The notes beneath the pieces were generated by a model. That model saw only the letters and a program-made list of their open reading frames with translations. It ran no database searches and was not told where the DNA came from. A DNA stretch of 64,000 nucleotides from Diplosphaera chodatii (taxonomy: Eukaryota > Chlorophyta > Trebouxiophyceae > Prasiolales > Stichococcaceae). Both the position numbers and the translations under genes were made by a program. Each line of letters starts with the position of its first letter. The stretch's first letter is position 1. Location: assembly GCA_032358165.1 (NCBI GenBank), contig JAALGY010000033.1:248001-312000 (forward strand). The letters are read 5' to 3'. Shown here piece by piece: positions 36,662 through 47,424 of the stretch.

Positions 36662-37194
36662 CTGCAGCGCACGCAGTCTCCACCTGCCTCCTTGATCACA
36701 CCAGCATGTGGGTCCATGCGAACCGCAGGAAACGTGCGAGGCTATGCAACGCAGTACAAATCCTCTGCACTGCGATGCTCAACCTTCACAGCAGGTGATG
36801 CACCACATTAGCGTATATGTGATTCAATCCATCAAGGTTCTTTGACTTTCAATACACAACTCGGACGTCACTGATCTACTCGAGCTGCACAGTTCCAGAG
36901 ACACAAAGGCCGCAGCAATTGCATCGCCAGATGCAGCACGACTGTGTAGGCCAATGCCCCTTGTGATGATTTGAACCGGCTGTGAAGCATATGCACGCCA
37001 CCAGCAATTCGTCTTCGCCTTTGCCACATCATGCTTCTCACGTGCGCGGCATGCCCGATGCAGGCACTCAAGGCACCAAGCACTTCCGCCGCTCCGGCTT
37101 GTAATCACACCTTGTTGACCGAGGTGCACTGGCACACATGGACCGGCCCTACAAGACCTGAACAATGGAAGGGACATGACCAAAAGGGACCCGC

Positions 37195-39768
37195 CTTGCG
37201 GACGAAGGGGTGGCGCAGCGCCGCCCGCACGGCCACCCGTTGCACGCCGCCCTTGACGAACTCCACGGCGCCCGTGGACTTGTCGGCGATCACCGCCCGC
37301 GGCCGCAGCATTGTGCGCGCCAGCTCCCAGCCCGAGCCCTCTTCGGCGTCGAGGATTTCTGTATCCCGCGGCTGATTCCTGTGTGTTGCAACTGATGTGT
37401 GAGCAGACTGAACCCAATCGCCCAGTGAAGGCACGGCCTGCATGATCATCGACACCAGCCTTTCTTGCTGTGTATGCGGTGCTTCAGCTCAGTAGTTATT
37501 TCAATCTGTGAGCCGCACCTTTCACGCCACAGGTCCAGGTCATGGTTGCAGGCCGCCAGCTGCTGCGAGAAGGTCTTCAGGTTGTTGTTCGACCGCAGCT
37601 TGGGCAGCGCCAGCTGCATCAGCACCAGCCCTGCAGCAGGAGGGCCGTAACTGTGGCAGCCATCACACTGTCCGCGGCTTACAGACGTCGGCCTGAGAAC
37701 AAGGTCTTGTTTGCAACAGAAGCTACGCATCTGTCTGAGACCATCGAGTGATTGAGCACCTGCAGAGAAGCTGTCGAAGCGGTCGGGCTTGTGCTGCGCC
37801 CACACCATCGGTGACAGCGCCGCCGCAAGCGCTCGTGACGTCTTGGCGAGGTGAGGTGAGTCTGTTGGCAGGCAGTACTGCAGGCAGGAGCACGCTCAGC
37901 GTCACATACTTTGACATACAGGTGTAAGGGTTGCAACAGATACTCCGCACAGGGTTGCCCCGATCATGGCTCAAGTGCGTGCATGGGCATCATGTGCAGC
38001 CAGATGTGGAGGTGCCGGCCATCTTCAGGCAGACAGCATTCCTGCCAATGCTAGATGCAGCCCCATGCTGGACAACTGGCAGTGAGCCAGCCCCGCCGCA
38101 GCCCGCCGTACAGCTGCTTCCCTCACACCTGCTCTGGCGGGCAGTACATGGGGTCGAGGATGGACTCGTCCGGGATGTAGTTGGTGCCTGAGCGCAGGTC
38201 CGCGCACGCGCCCAGGTCGATGAGCTTGAACTTGCGGGACGCCTCCGAGAAGATGATGTTCGCCGGCTTGACGTCCCGGTGCACCAGCCCTGCCGCATGC
38301 AGCGCCTGCGGAAGCAAAAAACAAGATGTATTTTGCAACTGCGCTGGCCAAAGCATGAAGCTGCCTCTGAAACCCTGCAACAGATCTTCAGAGACAAGAC
38401 CGCCTGCAGAAGCCAGCATTTGTCCCTTTCAGAGCAGGAGGACATAGCCGATCACCTGCAGGTTCTCCAGGATCTGCTTCATGACCATGGACACCGCGAC
38501 CTGCTCTGGGCAGCCCAGGTCCCGCGCGATGCCGGCCAGGCAGTCCCGCCGCCGCAGGTAGCCCGACAGCGTGTTGCTGCCCTCGTATGTCCAAATCTGC
38601 AGGCGCCACAGCAGCAGTTCGGCCAGCCTGCAATACTCCATACATATGCAACGTTCTCGCAGTTGCCAGCGCATTGCGGCCCTCAATACCCTAAGCTGGC
38701 AGAATCACCGTCAGAATGCACATGCCCAGTGTGCATGAAAGTACATTGCAAGCCTGCATAGGCCCATAAGGCTGTCACTCATCTGTTGCTGCCACTCACC
38801 AGCCACAGGCCCTGCGTCAGCCGCATGGTCGCCTCGGTGTCCCGGACCTCCACATAGCCCACAAAGTCGGCGATGGCGCCCTTCGCCGACTTTGTGGCAT
38901 ACACGTTCAGCAGGTGCTCCATTTGCCCCATCTGTTCCGCACCCTGCACCAGGACGCCAGCACAGCATGTCGCCGGTGACATGGACCCAAAGGTCGCTGA
39001 GCACTTCGGCTAGCGCCAAAGAGCTGAATGCTGTCTGCATGCTACATCCGGCCCACCTCCACACGTGCTTTGACTTTCTTCAGTACCACACGCTCATCGC
39101 CGCGCGGCGACCTGAGGATGCCCTGCACGTGCGTTGGAACATTCAGTTCGACCTCCCGATGGTCTGACGTGCTGCATAGACTCAGCTCAAGCTGCCGCTG
39201 CATGACATGGTGCTGACGGTGCACGGGCATCACGCCGCATGCGGTGCTGACGCACACCTCGAACACTTGACCTGCAGCAGCAACGTAGCTTCAGTTGTTG
39301 TACCAGACTGTAGAACTCATGCAGCTGGCGTTGCTGCCAGCAGCAAGCAGGGCTGCTGCACCCCTTGTTTGCCCAGGTGTGCATGCAACCGTCGCAGAGG
39401 CTGCTCACCGTAGCTGCCCTCCCCCATGATGCGTTTGACCTGCGATGTAGTTGTGATGCTGAAAGAGCTGCTGCAAAGGCACGATGATTTTGGCTGCCAG
39501 ATTGGGTTGCACCCAAACATCCACAATGCACAGGGTGCATGCCAGATACCTCCACGTCCGCGGCCCGGAAACGCCGCCCCTTGTCTGAAAGCTCTGCAGA
39601 CACGACATGGCGGATGGGCCGCCTTCCGGCGGCGCTGTGCGCAGGCCCCAACGGTGTGCTCCCCCTCCGGAACCGCCTGGCCCCTGTCGACAAGTAGGCA
39701 ACCCGCACCCGCTGCCGCAAAGGCAAAGGGGCCAGCGCCACGGGCCGGAGCCCCGTGTGCAGCAGCAT
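37195..39768 (-). CDS. STN7/STN8-type thylakoid serine/threonine kinase
   Basis: Chloroplast kinase of the state-transition/PSII-phosphorylation family. Exons (minus): 39768-39550, 39439-39409, 39271-39057, 38943-38800, 38596-38456, 38305-38129, 37877-37760, 37630-37519, 37378-37195; all phases close (447 aa). The N terminus [20 protein letters not shown] resembles a transit peptide. The P-loop is MGEGSYG, the ATP Lys is in VVLKKVK, then [32 protein letters not shown], the family's DLG in place of DFG ([18 protein letters not shown]), [31 protein letters not shown] and [10 protein letters not shown]. The last exon has [13 protein letters not shown] and [17 protein letters not shown] and KPDRFDS point to the STN8/STL1 branch; this is from memory of the family. 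After HPFVRK no stop closes a normal C terminus; the only phase-preserving exit is a GC donor (AAG|GCGGGT) leading to the FF region. Confidence 0.88.
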
Positions 39769-40821
39769 GTTGGGCGAAGTTTGGCTGCTACGCTGCGGGG
39801 CCGGGCATGGCGCCTGATATCTGTGCTGCTCAGGAGATCTCGCTGTTGGTTCGTGGCTGCCAGCCCCTCGCCAGCGGATCAGCTGGGCCCCCTGATCAGC
39901 CAGGGTTTTGCCAGGCCCTTCTGACTCAAAGCTCGTCAGCTCTGCAGCTCGCAATCTGTCACACAGTCTGTCAACTTGCTGCGGCCACATGCGTCGCAGC
40001 GGCGGTATGAAAGCACAAGCAGTAGACAGATAAATTCCGAGGTCTTTGACAGACTGTAAGAAGCGGTGTGCAAGCCACCCAAGTTTGCTTCCTGCGCTTC
40101 GACGTCCCCAGGCCGAGGCAGAAGCCGCGGCGCAACGGCAGCTGCGGCTGCCCGTGGCTCGTGATGGAGTAAAGGCACAGCCGGCGCGCAGATCAGCCTG
40201 CTGCGGGACAGAATCGCCTGTAACCGCTGTGTGACGCGGTCTGACAGGTGGGGCTGACGAGGTGCCACTCATGTCACCAGATCCCTACATTCTGCGCCAA
40301 ATCATGCACGCAGCCCGGTTTATCAGTTCAGTGGGTGCTACAACAGCGATGCACGTTGATGCCGCCGCTGCCGTGCACCACAGTTCGAGATGCATGCATG
40401 ACAGCTCACTGTGATGGCAGCATGGCACACCTCTGAGGCATGAATGGAGTTTGTTGCATGCAGTCCAGCGTCTTGCTTATTCCATGAACAGCATTCCTGC
40501 AGTTTTGGCTGCTGCAGCAGCAACGTGCTGTTGAGATGCCTGAATGGGTGGCAAGGTTGGGACCCCTCAACCGAGCTCTGACTCACAACACACATGAGCG
40601 AGTCACGAGCAGACGGGAACGTCCCGTTCGATTTCTTTGCTGCTGTCGTCCTCCTGCTGCGGTGCTCACATTCCGGCGCTGCACGGTCTTGACTGATTGT
40701 GCAGCTGTTGATGCACCTGCAGGTGGTGGGGGACCTCTGCATGGCCTGAGCAGTAGGCAACACGCGACAGCTGCCGCAGCACAGGGCCTTGAAGCGGTCT
40801 CTGCGTCCCCCTCTCAGCAGC
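39769..40821. other. divergent intergenic region upstream of the kinase
   Basis: About 1 kb between the kinase start (minus) and the coiled-coil gene (plus). The minus frame upstream of the kinase ATG is open to 40272 but its residues are not family-like, so the ATG at 39768 was preferred. Confidence 0.4.
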
Positions 40822-42089
40822 ATGCCGGCGCACACCTCCAGCGCGGGATCCCTCGAGCGCGCTGCCGTGGCCCAGCAGGCGCGGCGCAGCGCACACGGCG
40901 ATGACGACGCAGACCTGCTGCCGCCAGCGGGCCTTGCAGAGCAGCATCCTGGCCGCGCGCTGCAGCAGCTATGCCTGCAGTCGCCGCATGGCGGCTGGGC
41001 GCCTGAGGACCCTGGAACCGCCCGCTACAGGTGAGCTCATGCCGAGGTCTGCAACGAAGGAGTGCAGGACTGCTGGCCACCAGGGCTCCAATCTTGTCCT
41101 AGCTGCACCCCTGTCTGAGCCACTCGCTGAACCAGCACCATGATGCCCACAAATATTGCATGGCGAGCGGGAGTGCCCTCGATGATTGGGACCAGCATAC
41201 TGCATCAGGTCATGTAGCTGAGTGTTGAACATCTTGCAACATTTCCGGTCCGCACACATGCAGGAGCGACGGAGACAGTCCCACAAGCGCGGAGGTGGAG
41301 GCCGCGCTGGCGGAGCACGAGCAGCTGCTGGCGCAGAACGCGGCGCTGGATGCGGAGCTGTCGTCCCTGGAGGACCGCGCCGAGGCGAGCGTGGTGCACA
41401 TGGCCCAGCTGCGGCGCGTGCTGGCGCAGCTCAAGCAGCACAAGGTGCCTCGTGGCTCCCTGTGCACTGAGCGCCAGCCGAAAGGTGTCGAGGACATGCA
41501 CCCGGCCATGCTGAGCAGCAGAGGACGCGCACTGCATGTCGTCACACAACACGATGGTTCTCGGTGCTGCAGGACGCATTTGCGCTGGCGCCCGACGCCA
41601 AGGTCGGCAAGGCGCTGGACGTCATCCGCTCGCTGGGCGCCGAGGAGCGCGCCGCCGCCGACGCCGCGATCGTCTCCGCCCCCAGCAGCGCCGCCGCCAA
41701 CATGCACGGCCGGCGCCGGCGGTCGGACAAGCGGCAGTGCATGCGCCCCGCCGACGCCGGCGCCGCCGCCGAGGCGGAGCGCTATGCCGAGGGCGCCGCC
41801 AAGGCTCGGGCTGCCGCCGCCCTGTCTGTCAGCGGCGGCGACCCGGCACAGGTGACCCTAGACCCTTTACATAGAACGTAGGGCGTGTTGCCGGGTTCCC
41901 CTGGCCAAACTGCCAGATGCATGTGCTGATCAAAGCTCATGAGATGACTCATATAAACTTGAGGTCAGCAGCTGCACTTCCAGTGCTGCTGCCTGTTGAC
42001 ATTGCTGGCTTGCTGTGCTGCAGGCGCTGATCCACCTGTTGGAGCTCTACGTGCGCATGAAGACGACAGCTGCGCCCACCAAGGCATGA
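40822..42089 (+). CDS. hypothetical coiled-coil protein
   Basis: Exons 40822-41030, 41264-41444, 41573-41851, 42024-42089 join in phase (244 aa). I do not recognise the family. Exon 2 is a clear coiled coil (VEAALAEHEQLLAQNAALD, AQLRRVLAQLKQHK). Exon 3 is helical and Ala-rich with a basic patch (HGRRRRSDKR). The short last exon (ALIHLLELYVRMK) is amphipathic. The first exon is the least secure: its frame was chosen because only it has the phase needed to enter exon 2. No signal peptide or membrane segment. Same strand as the next gene, with about 790 bp between them. Confidence 0.6.
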
Positions 42090-42875
42090 TGTGAACAGCA
42101 GCACATGCTGACAGCATCAGCTGCAGCGGGCACTTCATCATCTCACCGCCAGCGCAGCACGACATAGCAGAAGACGTCAGCCGATGATGTGATGTGTACT
42201 ATAGCCCGAAGCAGGAGGGTGCCTGAGGTGCCTCCGGGAAGTTTTGGATGCCACCACCAAGGTCGGCGTGAAGCGGCAATGACTCAGCCTAGAGCCATTG
42301 ATGCAGTGAGATACCGTAGATACAGATAACCTGGCGGCTGCCTGCAGACGTCCTTTGGAGGTTTTGCAGTTGACAAGCATAGCCACTGACGACCTGATAT
42401 CCCCTTGAAGCTCGACTGTGCTGCATGCATGTTCTGTTTTGGATGTTGGCTGGTGGCTCGCACGCGGGCACAGCCCAAACTGTTGCATGCCGTTTCGTCC
42501 CGAGTTGTCACAGTGGTTCGAGCTGACATTGACCTGTCTTCTTTCACCACTCGTTTAAGAACTGCAATTGGAGCAATATGCCATAGTCAGACGCTCAGAC
42601 CTGCTCCAAAGCCCTGGCGCTGCCCTGGGCATCAGCAGCTGTTGGTACAGCTCCCATCAGGATGGCACATCCGCACAAGCTCTTTGCAACCTTGCTTGCG
42701 CTAGCTTGCAACGTCAGTGGGCACTTATCTGAGAACAACCTTGTCTGGGTCAGACCCGCAGCAATTCTCTATCACTTGAGGAGGGTGATGTCATGTGATC
42801 CTGCTGCTCCCAACATGCTTTCAGACACCCTGATCGTCTCGTCCAACGTGCTCTGAGCTACCTGACAGACGGACC
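42090..42875. other. intergenic region
   Basis: About 790 bp between two plus-strand genes. No recognised ORF, repeat or RNA gene; expected to hold a 3' UTR and a promoter. Confidence 0.5.
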
Positions 42876-45800
42876 ATGCAGTACGAAGACATGTTGGGCA
42901 GGCAGCGCCCGCCACGAAAGCCTGGCTACCGCTCGCCACCACAGCGGAAGGCGCCAGCAGCAGAGTCCTGGCGGTGCAGCTTCTCAAAGCAGCTCATAGA
43001 CGCTTTGGAAGACGCCTCGAACTGTGACTCCAAACCACAAACGGCGCAGCAGCTCGCAAAAGCAGCCTACGACAAGCTACAATTCGACTTCCCGGTGAGC
43101 TCATGGCGGCATCGCTCCACAGCGGCATGCTGAAACGATGCGATGCGCATGGTTCATTGCTGTGTGCGTTCAGCATAGTGAAGCGTACGTCTGGGCGCTT
43201 GCACCGTCGTTGCATCATGTGCATGCACCCATGGCATTTGTCATGCCCGGCACATTCACATGCGCCATCGCATGTGGCGCAGCTTGTGTCAGAAGCAGAA
43301 CTGGAGGCGCTCGTCACAGCGTTCCGCACAACGTTGGATGCCAATAACGCATGGCCGCCGCTGCCGCTGACGGCCAAGCTGCTGCAGAATGCGCTGGAGG
43401 GGTCGCACCTGCCGCCAGGACCGAGCGCTGATGCATCGTCAGCAGGCTCGGCGGCAGCTACGGCCAACGGCCACAGTGCTGTGTCCGATGGCACCTCAGC
43501 TAGCGGCTCAGACGCGGCAGGGTCGCCCACAGCAGCAGCGGCGCAGCGTGCGCCCACACGGCAAGAGGCAGCGGCCCCGCCGCAGCAGCAGCAGGCAGAC
43601 AAGCTGCGGCAGGCCGCCCTGTATCAGCAGCTGGCGGCGTGCCTGATTGTGAAGCTGGCGCGGCGGGCAGTCCAGGCGGCGCCAGAGGAGGCGTTCAGGC
43701 AGCTTGCAGCCTTTGTGCCAGACTCAGATGCTGTTGAGGTTGGGATGGCTTCAGATGCTGGCCCAGCGCAGCAGCGGCAGCCCACAGATGATGCTGCCAC
43801 ACGCAACCTCGTGCAGCGGCTGCAGGGCAGCAGGACTCTCCCAGACGGCTCAGCACCTGAGCTTGCTGGCAGTCAGCAGCCAGACACCAGTGGCAGCTGT
43901 GCACAGGCATCTGAGGCCGTGCTCGCTGCGCAGGTGAAGGGTTTCTTGAGGCTTCCAACAGCATTCATTTTCCCTGCTGCACGTGAGAGTCAACCTTAGC
44001 ACATCTGAAGGGCAATGGCGCTCACATGATGTACCTCAAGCTGAAGGAGGATGGCGATGAGGAGGTCTACGAGGATCTGGTGCCTTTGCCGCGACCGCAG
44101 CAGCGGCCTCACATGCAGCAGCAGGATCGCTACTCCTGGGACGCCCTGCTGGTGAGCTGAGGATACATACGGCATGTTGCAAGCCCTGTACATGCAGAGA
44201 CAACCGTCAAGACATCCGCCGAGAGTGCTTGGCCTGACAGGCAGCATCCAGTTGACGCCCTGAGGACTGCACCACATGAGTCACAGGTCAAGCTGGCAGC
44301 CCTCGCAGCACATGCGCAGTACAGCAGCCTGGGCTCGGATGCAGTTTGGCAGCAGCTGCGGCTGGCAGACGATGTCACGGCCCTGGTGTCAGCAGCAGCA
44401 CGCCACCAGCATGCTGCCGAGCTGGCTGCGGTGTCTTCAGCGTATGTCGAGCTTCTTGCGCAGCGCATTGCTGATGCGCCGGCGGCGGTGTCAGCGTTTG
44501 GTTCCTTGTGTACAGCACTGGGTGAGCTTGTGATTGCACTTGTCGCACCCTTGCCCTTGCCTGCTGCTCAGTGAATGCCGCAGCTGTCAGTTTATCGGCT
44601 CGATGTTCCCTTGTGCGCGGTGTGGAATGAGCTTGACGCGCAGCGCCTGTTGGTGTTTGTGTCGCTACACTGCACATTTCCAAACGTGACGACTTGCAGG
44701 TATTCAGGTGCAAATGCAGTTCAGTGCAGGTGCAGGTGCTTCAGAGCCGTTCAAGGCATTGCCGCGCGGCGCACCGGTGAATATGCCACTGGGTCTGCGA
44801 TCAGCCGTGGGCTTTGCAGCCCGCACATTTGCGACGCTGCTGCCAGCCCCCAGCGCCTCTGCTGAGGCGTGTCTGCTGAGCACAGCCCCTCACTCTTATA
44901 TGAGTTTGCATCGTTACCCTCCCTACTTTGCTCTGATGCCAGCCACAGGAGATGTGTTGGCATCTGACCATTGTGTCTTTTGCCACATGAACAGGCATCA
45001 GCCACGACTGTGGCCGGCAGAGCATCGGCGGATGCTCGAGCAGCCTCAGCACGCACCCTGGCCAGGGGTGTATATGATGCGCTGCTGCCGCCGCTGGGCG
45101 CCTGGCTGGGCGCTGTCATGGCCACGCAGCCGAAGAGCAGCCCCACGGCAGAAGCGATGACGGCCGCATCAGCGAAGGCAGCATCGGCGGCTGATGCCGA
45201 AGCGGATGTACAAGTGGACGTCGTGCTGGCATGCCGAGTGGTGTCGGCTGCGCTGCTTGGCGCCCAGGCGGCAGGCGAGCGCAACCACCGCATGTAGCGG
45301 AACATAAATATGATTTAGCAGTACTCTGAAAGTTGCATGGTTCACGTCAACTCGCTGCGTGAACTACTGCCAAGGCACTGAGAGTGTGCTCTCTTGATTT
45401 TCGTGCAGGCGGCAGCAGCAGGGCGCTGCTGGACAGCCGCGTGGCCAGGGCCCTGGTGGTGCTGCTCGCAGCAGGGCGCTACCTGCACGTGCCCGAGCTC
45501 AGGTGCACCTTGCGCTACCCTGGCTCACAGTGGTGGTACTGGCCCACAAGCCTGTGCCCCATCAACAACCTGCAAACAGTGGATGTCCAATGGGAGATGT
45601 GTGGTGCAACGTATGTTGCTGCAGGGTGGCGGTGCTGCTGGCAGCTGCCTCAGATGCCTCGCTCACAGCGTGGGCGGCGGCTGTGCCCGCCTTTGTGCCT
45701 GCACTGATTCACCCCTGCTTCCAGGTGAGCTCACACCTCCGCGGGATGTTTACCACAGCCGCTCCCTGTGCTGCGTCAATGTGCCACATGCAAGCGTGGA

Positions 45801-46693
45801 TCTAATTTCCCGCACATCTGTCGTTTCAAAGGGCTAGGGTTCACGGTGCTGTGCAGGCGGGCGGCGAGGCAGCTGCGGAGGGCGCGGTGTGGGCGCACCT
45901 GCTTCCAGCTGCCAAGCGGCCGCTCATGCTGCCGGCCCTGGAGCAGCTGCTGCTGGTGCCTGACACAGGCAGCAGCCCTGGCGCCTGCCAACAGCAGGTG
46001 CCTCAAGCACTGCAAAATCATCATGTGTTTGCCCTGAACCAGACGCTTCCTCTCGCAGCACTGCAGTGAGAAAGGCACTTGGCTTGACACAACGCACACA
46101 TGCTACCACAGGCCACCCTGCTGCACATCAGCCAGGGGCAGGCGCACGAGTTTGATGTCTCTGCGGTGCAGATCGCTTTGCTGCGCAGCACGCTGCTGCT
46201 GCTGGCGGACTGCAGGACAGCCAGCGGCGGCCGGCGGCCCTGGGGCGAGAGCGCCACAAGACGCCTGCGGGCGCTGCCTGGAGAGCTCAACGCCCTCGAC
46301 ATGCGGCTGGGGACGTCCACAACGACAGCAACAGCGCCGCCACCAGGGCTCCGTGCATTGCCGGATGCAGCGTCGACGGAGGACTCGGCAGCAGAATGCG
46401 TCAAGGCTCTACCGCAGAGCAGCACCCAAAGTCCGGCTGCTGCTGTTGCGCCCGCGTCTGGCATCAGCATCAGTCCTCCGGACGCAGAGTTGATCCAAGC
46501 GCACGCAGCCGACGAGCCGCTCGGGCACAGGCAGCCGCCCGGGCGCCTGCAGCATGGAGCAAACCGTGCGCCTCAGCAGGGCACCGCAGCAGTGGTGACA
46601 GCCTTGAGGCGGGCCTGTCGGCAGTGCGCGGCGCTTGCCAAGGACCTGGCGGCTCAGGGCCCTGACGCTCATGTTGCTGCCAAGCGCGACTGA
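42876..46693 (+). CDS. large alanine-rich helical (possibly HEAT/ARM-like) protein of unknown function
   Basis: Exons 42876-43094, 43283-43982, 44000-44151, 44287-44521, 44700-44866, 44995-45274, 45409-45502, 45625-45724, 45857-45997, 46112-46693; all phases close (889 aa). The N terminus is basic and Pro-rich (MLGRQRPPRKPGYRSPP), then long amphipathic helices: AELEALVTAFRTTLD, YQQLAACLIVKLARRAVQ, VWQQLRLADDVTALVS, ARALVVLLAAGRYLH, LTAWAAAVPAFVPALIHP and VQIALLRSTLLLLADCR. This looks like an alpha-solenoid, but I cannot name a family. The intron 43983-43999 is only 17 bp in this model, too short to be normally spliced, so the join there may be wrong. Two donors are GC (GAG|GCGTGT at 44866, CAG|GCGAGC at 45274). 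Its last exon was duplicated to 52085-52629. Confidence 0.65.
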
Positions 46694-47309
46694 TCAGCTG
46701 GTCATTGGTGACAAATATGTGCACAAGTTCAAGTTGGTGCTGGGAGTGCCGTGCTGTCCAGAACAGGTGTGAGGTGCACTTTCTGAGATGCAATGTTGCG
46801 ATCTGCATGACCTGAGCAGCTATATACTTGCAAAACCATGCACAGCTGCTTGCAACCATCAATAAGTTGGACGGTGCTGTGGCAATGGTCGTCAACCTAC
46901 AGCCAATCTGCAGTATATAACACGCGGCCCATCTCAAGTGTCACGCCTTTTCAAATAAACGGCGGCATTGTCTACCTCACATACCCGTGGGATGTTCTCT
47001 CTTCTCTGGCCGGGAGTCATTCGCCAATGACGCTGCTGCCTGCTCACGGCATTATCAGTGCCTAGCTGTGCAGCCTGCAACTGCTCAATTGACTGATCGC
47101 CAGCTGCGGAGCGTATATATAGTTCCCGCACGCCGCATCGACATACACACGGCCTTTACTTGATGTAACACCAAGGTAAGATGCAGCATGAAGCTCTTTG
47201 GAACATCACATGAGTGTCTAACAGGACCTGCTCTCGAGTCACATCCATGTCTAGCAGCATCTCTGCAGCCTGGTTCCTTCTTGTCTTGGATGGACTGTCG
47301 ATGCATTTG
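46049..47309. repeat. segmental duplication, copy 1
   Basis: Matches 52022-53242 in the same orientation. Contains the last exon of the helical protein, the intergenic spacer and the promoter and 5' region of F-box copy C. Similarity is moderate over the exon and about 99 percent from about 46927 to 47309 (four differences found by eye). The match ends abruptly after gatgcatttg. Confidence 0.9.
47114..47121 (+). promoter_or_regulatory. TATA box, F-box copy C
   Basis: TATATATA in the context gcg-TATATATA-gttcccgc, inside the near-identical part of the duplication. The first downstream ATG is at 47188 and the F-box ATG used here is at 47425. A strong donor (ccaag|gtaaga) at about 47175 suggests a 5' UTR intron. 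Confidence 0.55.
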
Positions 47310-47424
47310 TGCACCCGACAAACGAAAGCACAAACATCCGTCGCTGCACAACGACAGATTCGGCTTGCATTTGCGACATGGGTCATCACCGCAAACGACA
47401 CTGCATTCTGCACCAGGAAGGTCG

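Noticed and set aside
39187..40272. 361-codon minus-strand ORF spanning the kinase 5' region
   Set aside because: Only its central part (39768-39550) is a kinase exon. The rest reads into introns and upstream sequence without family-like residues.
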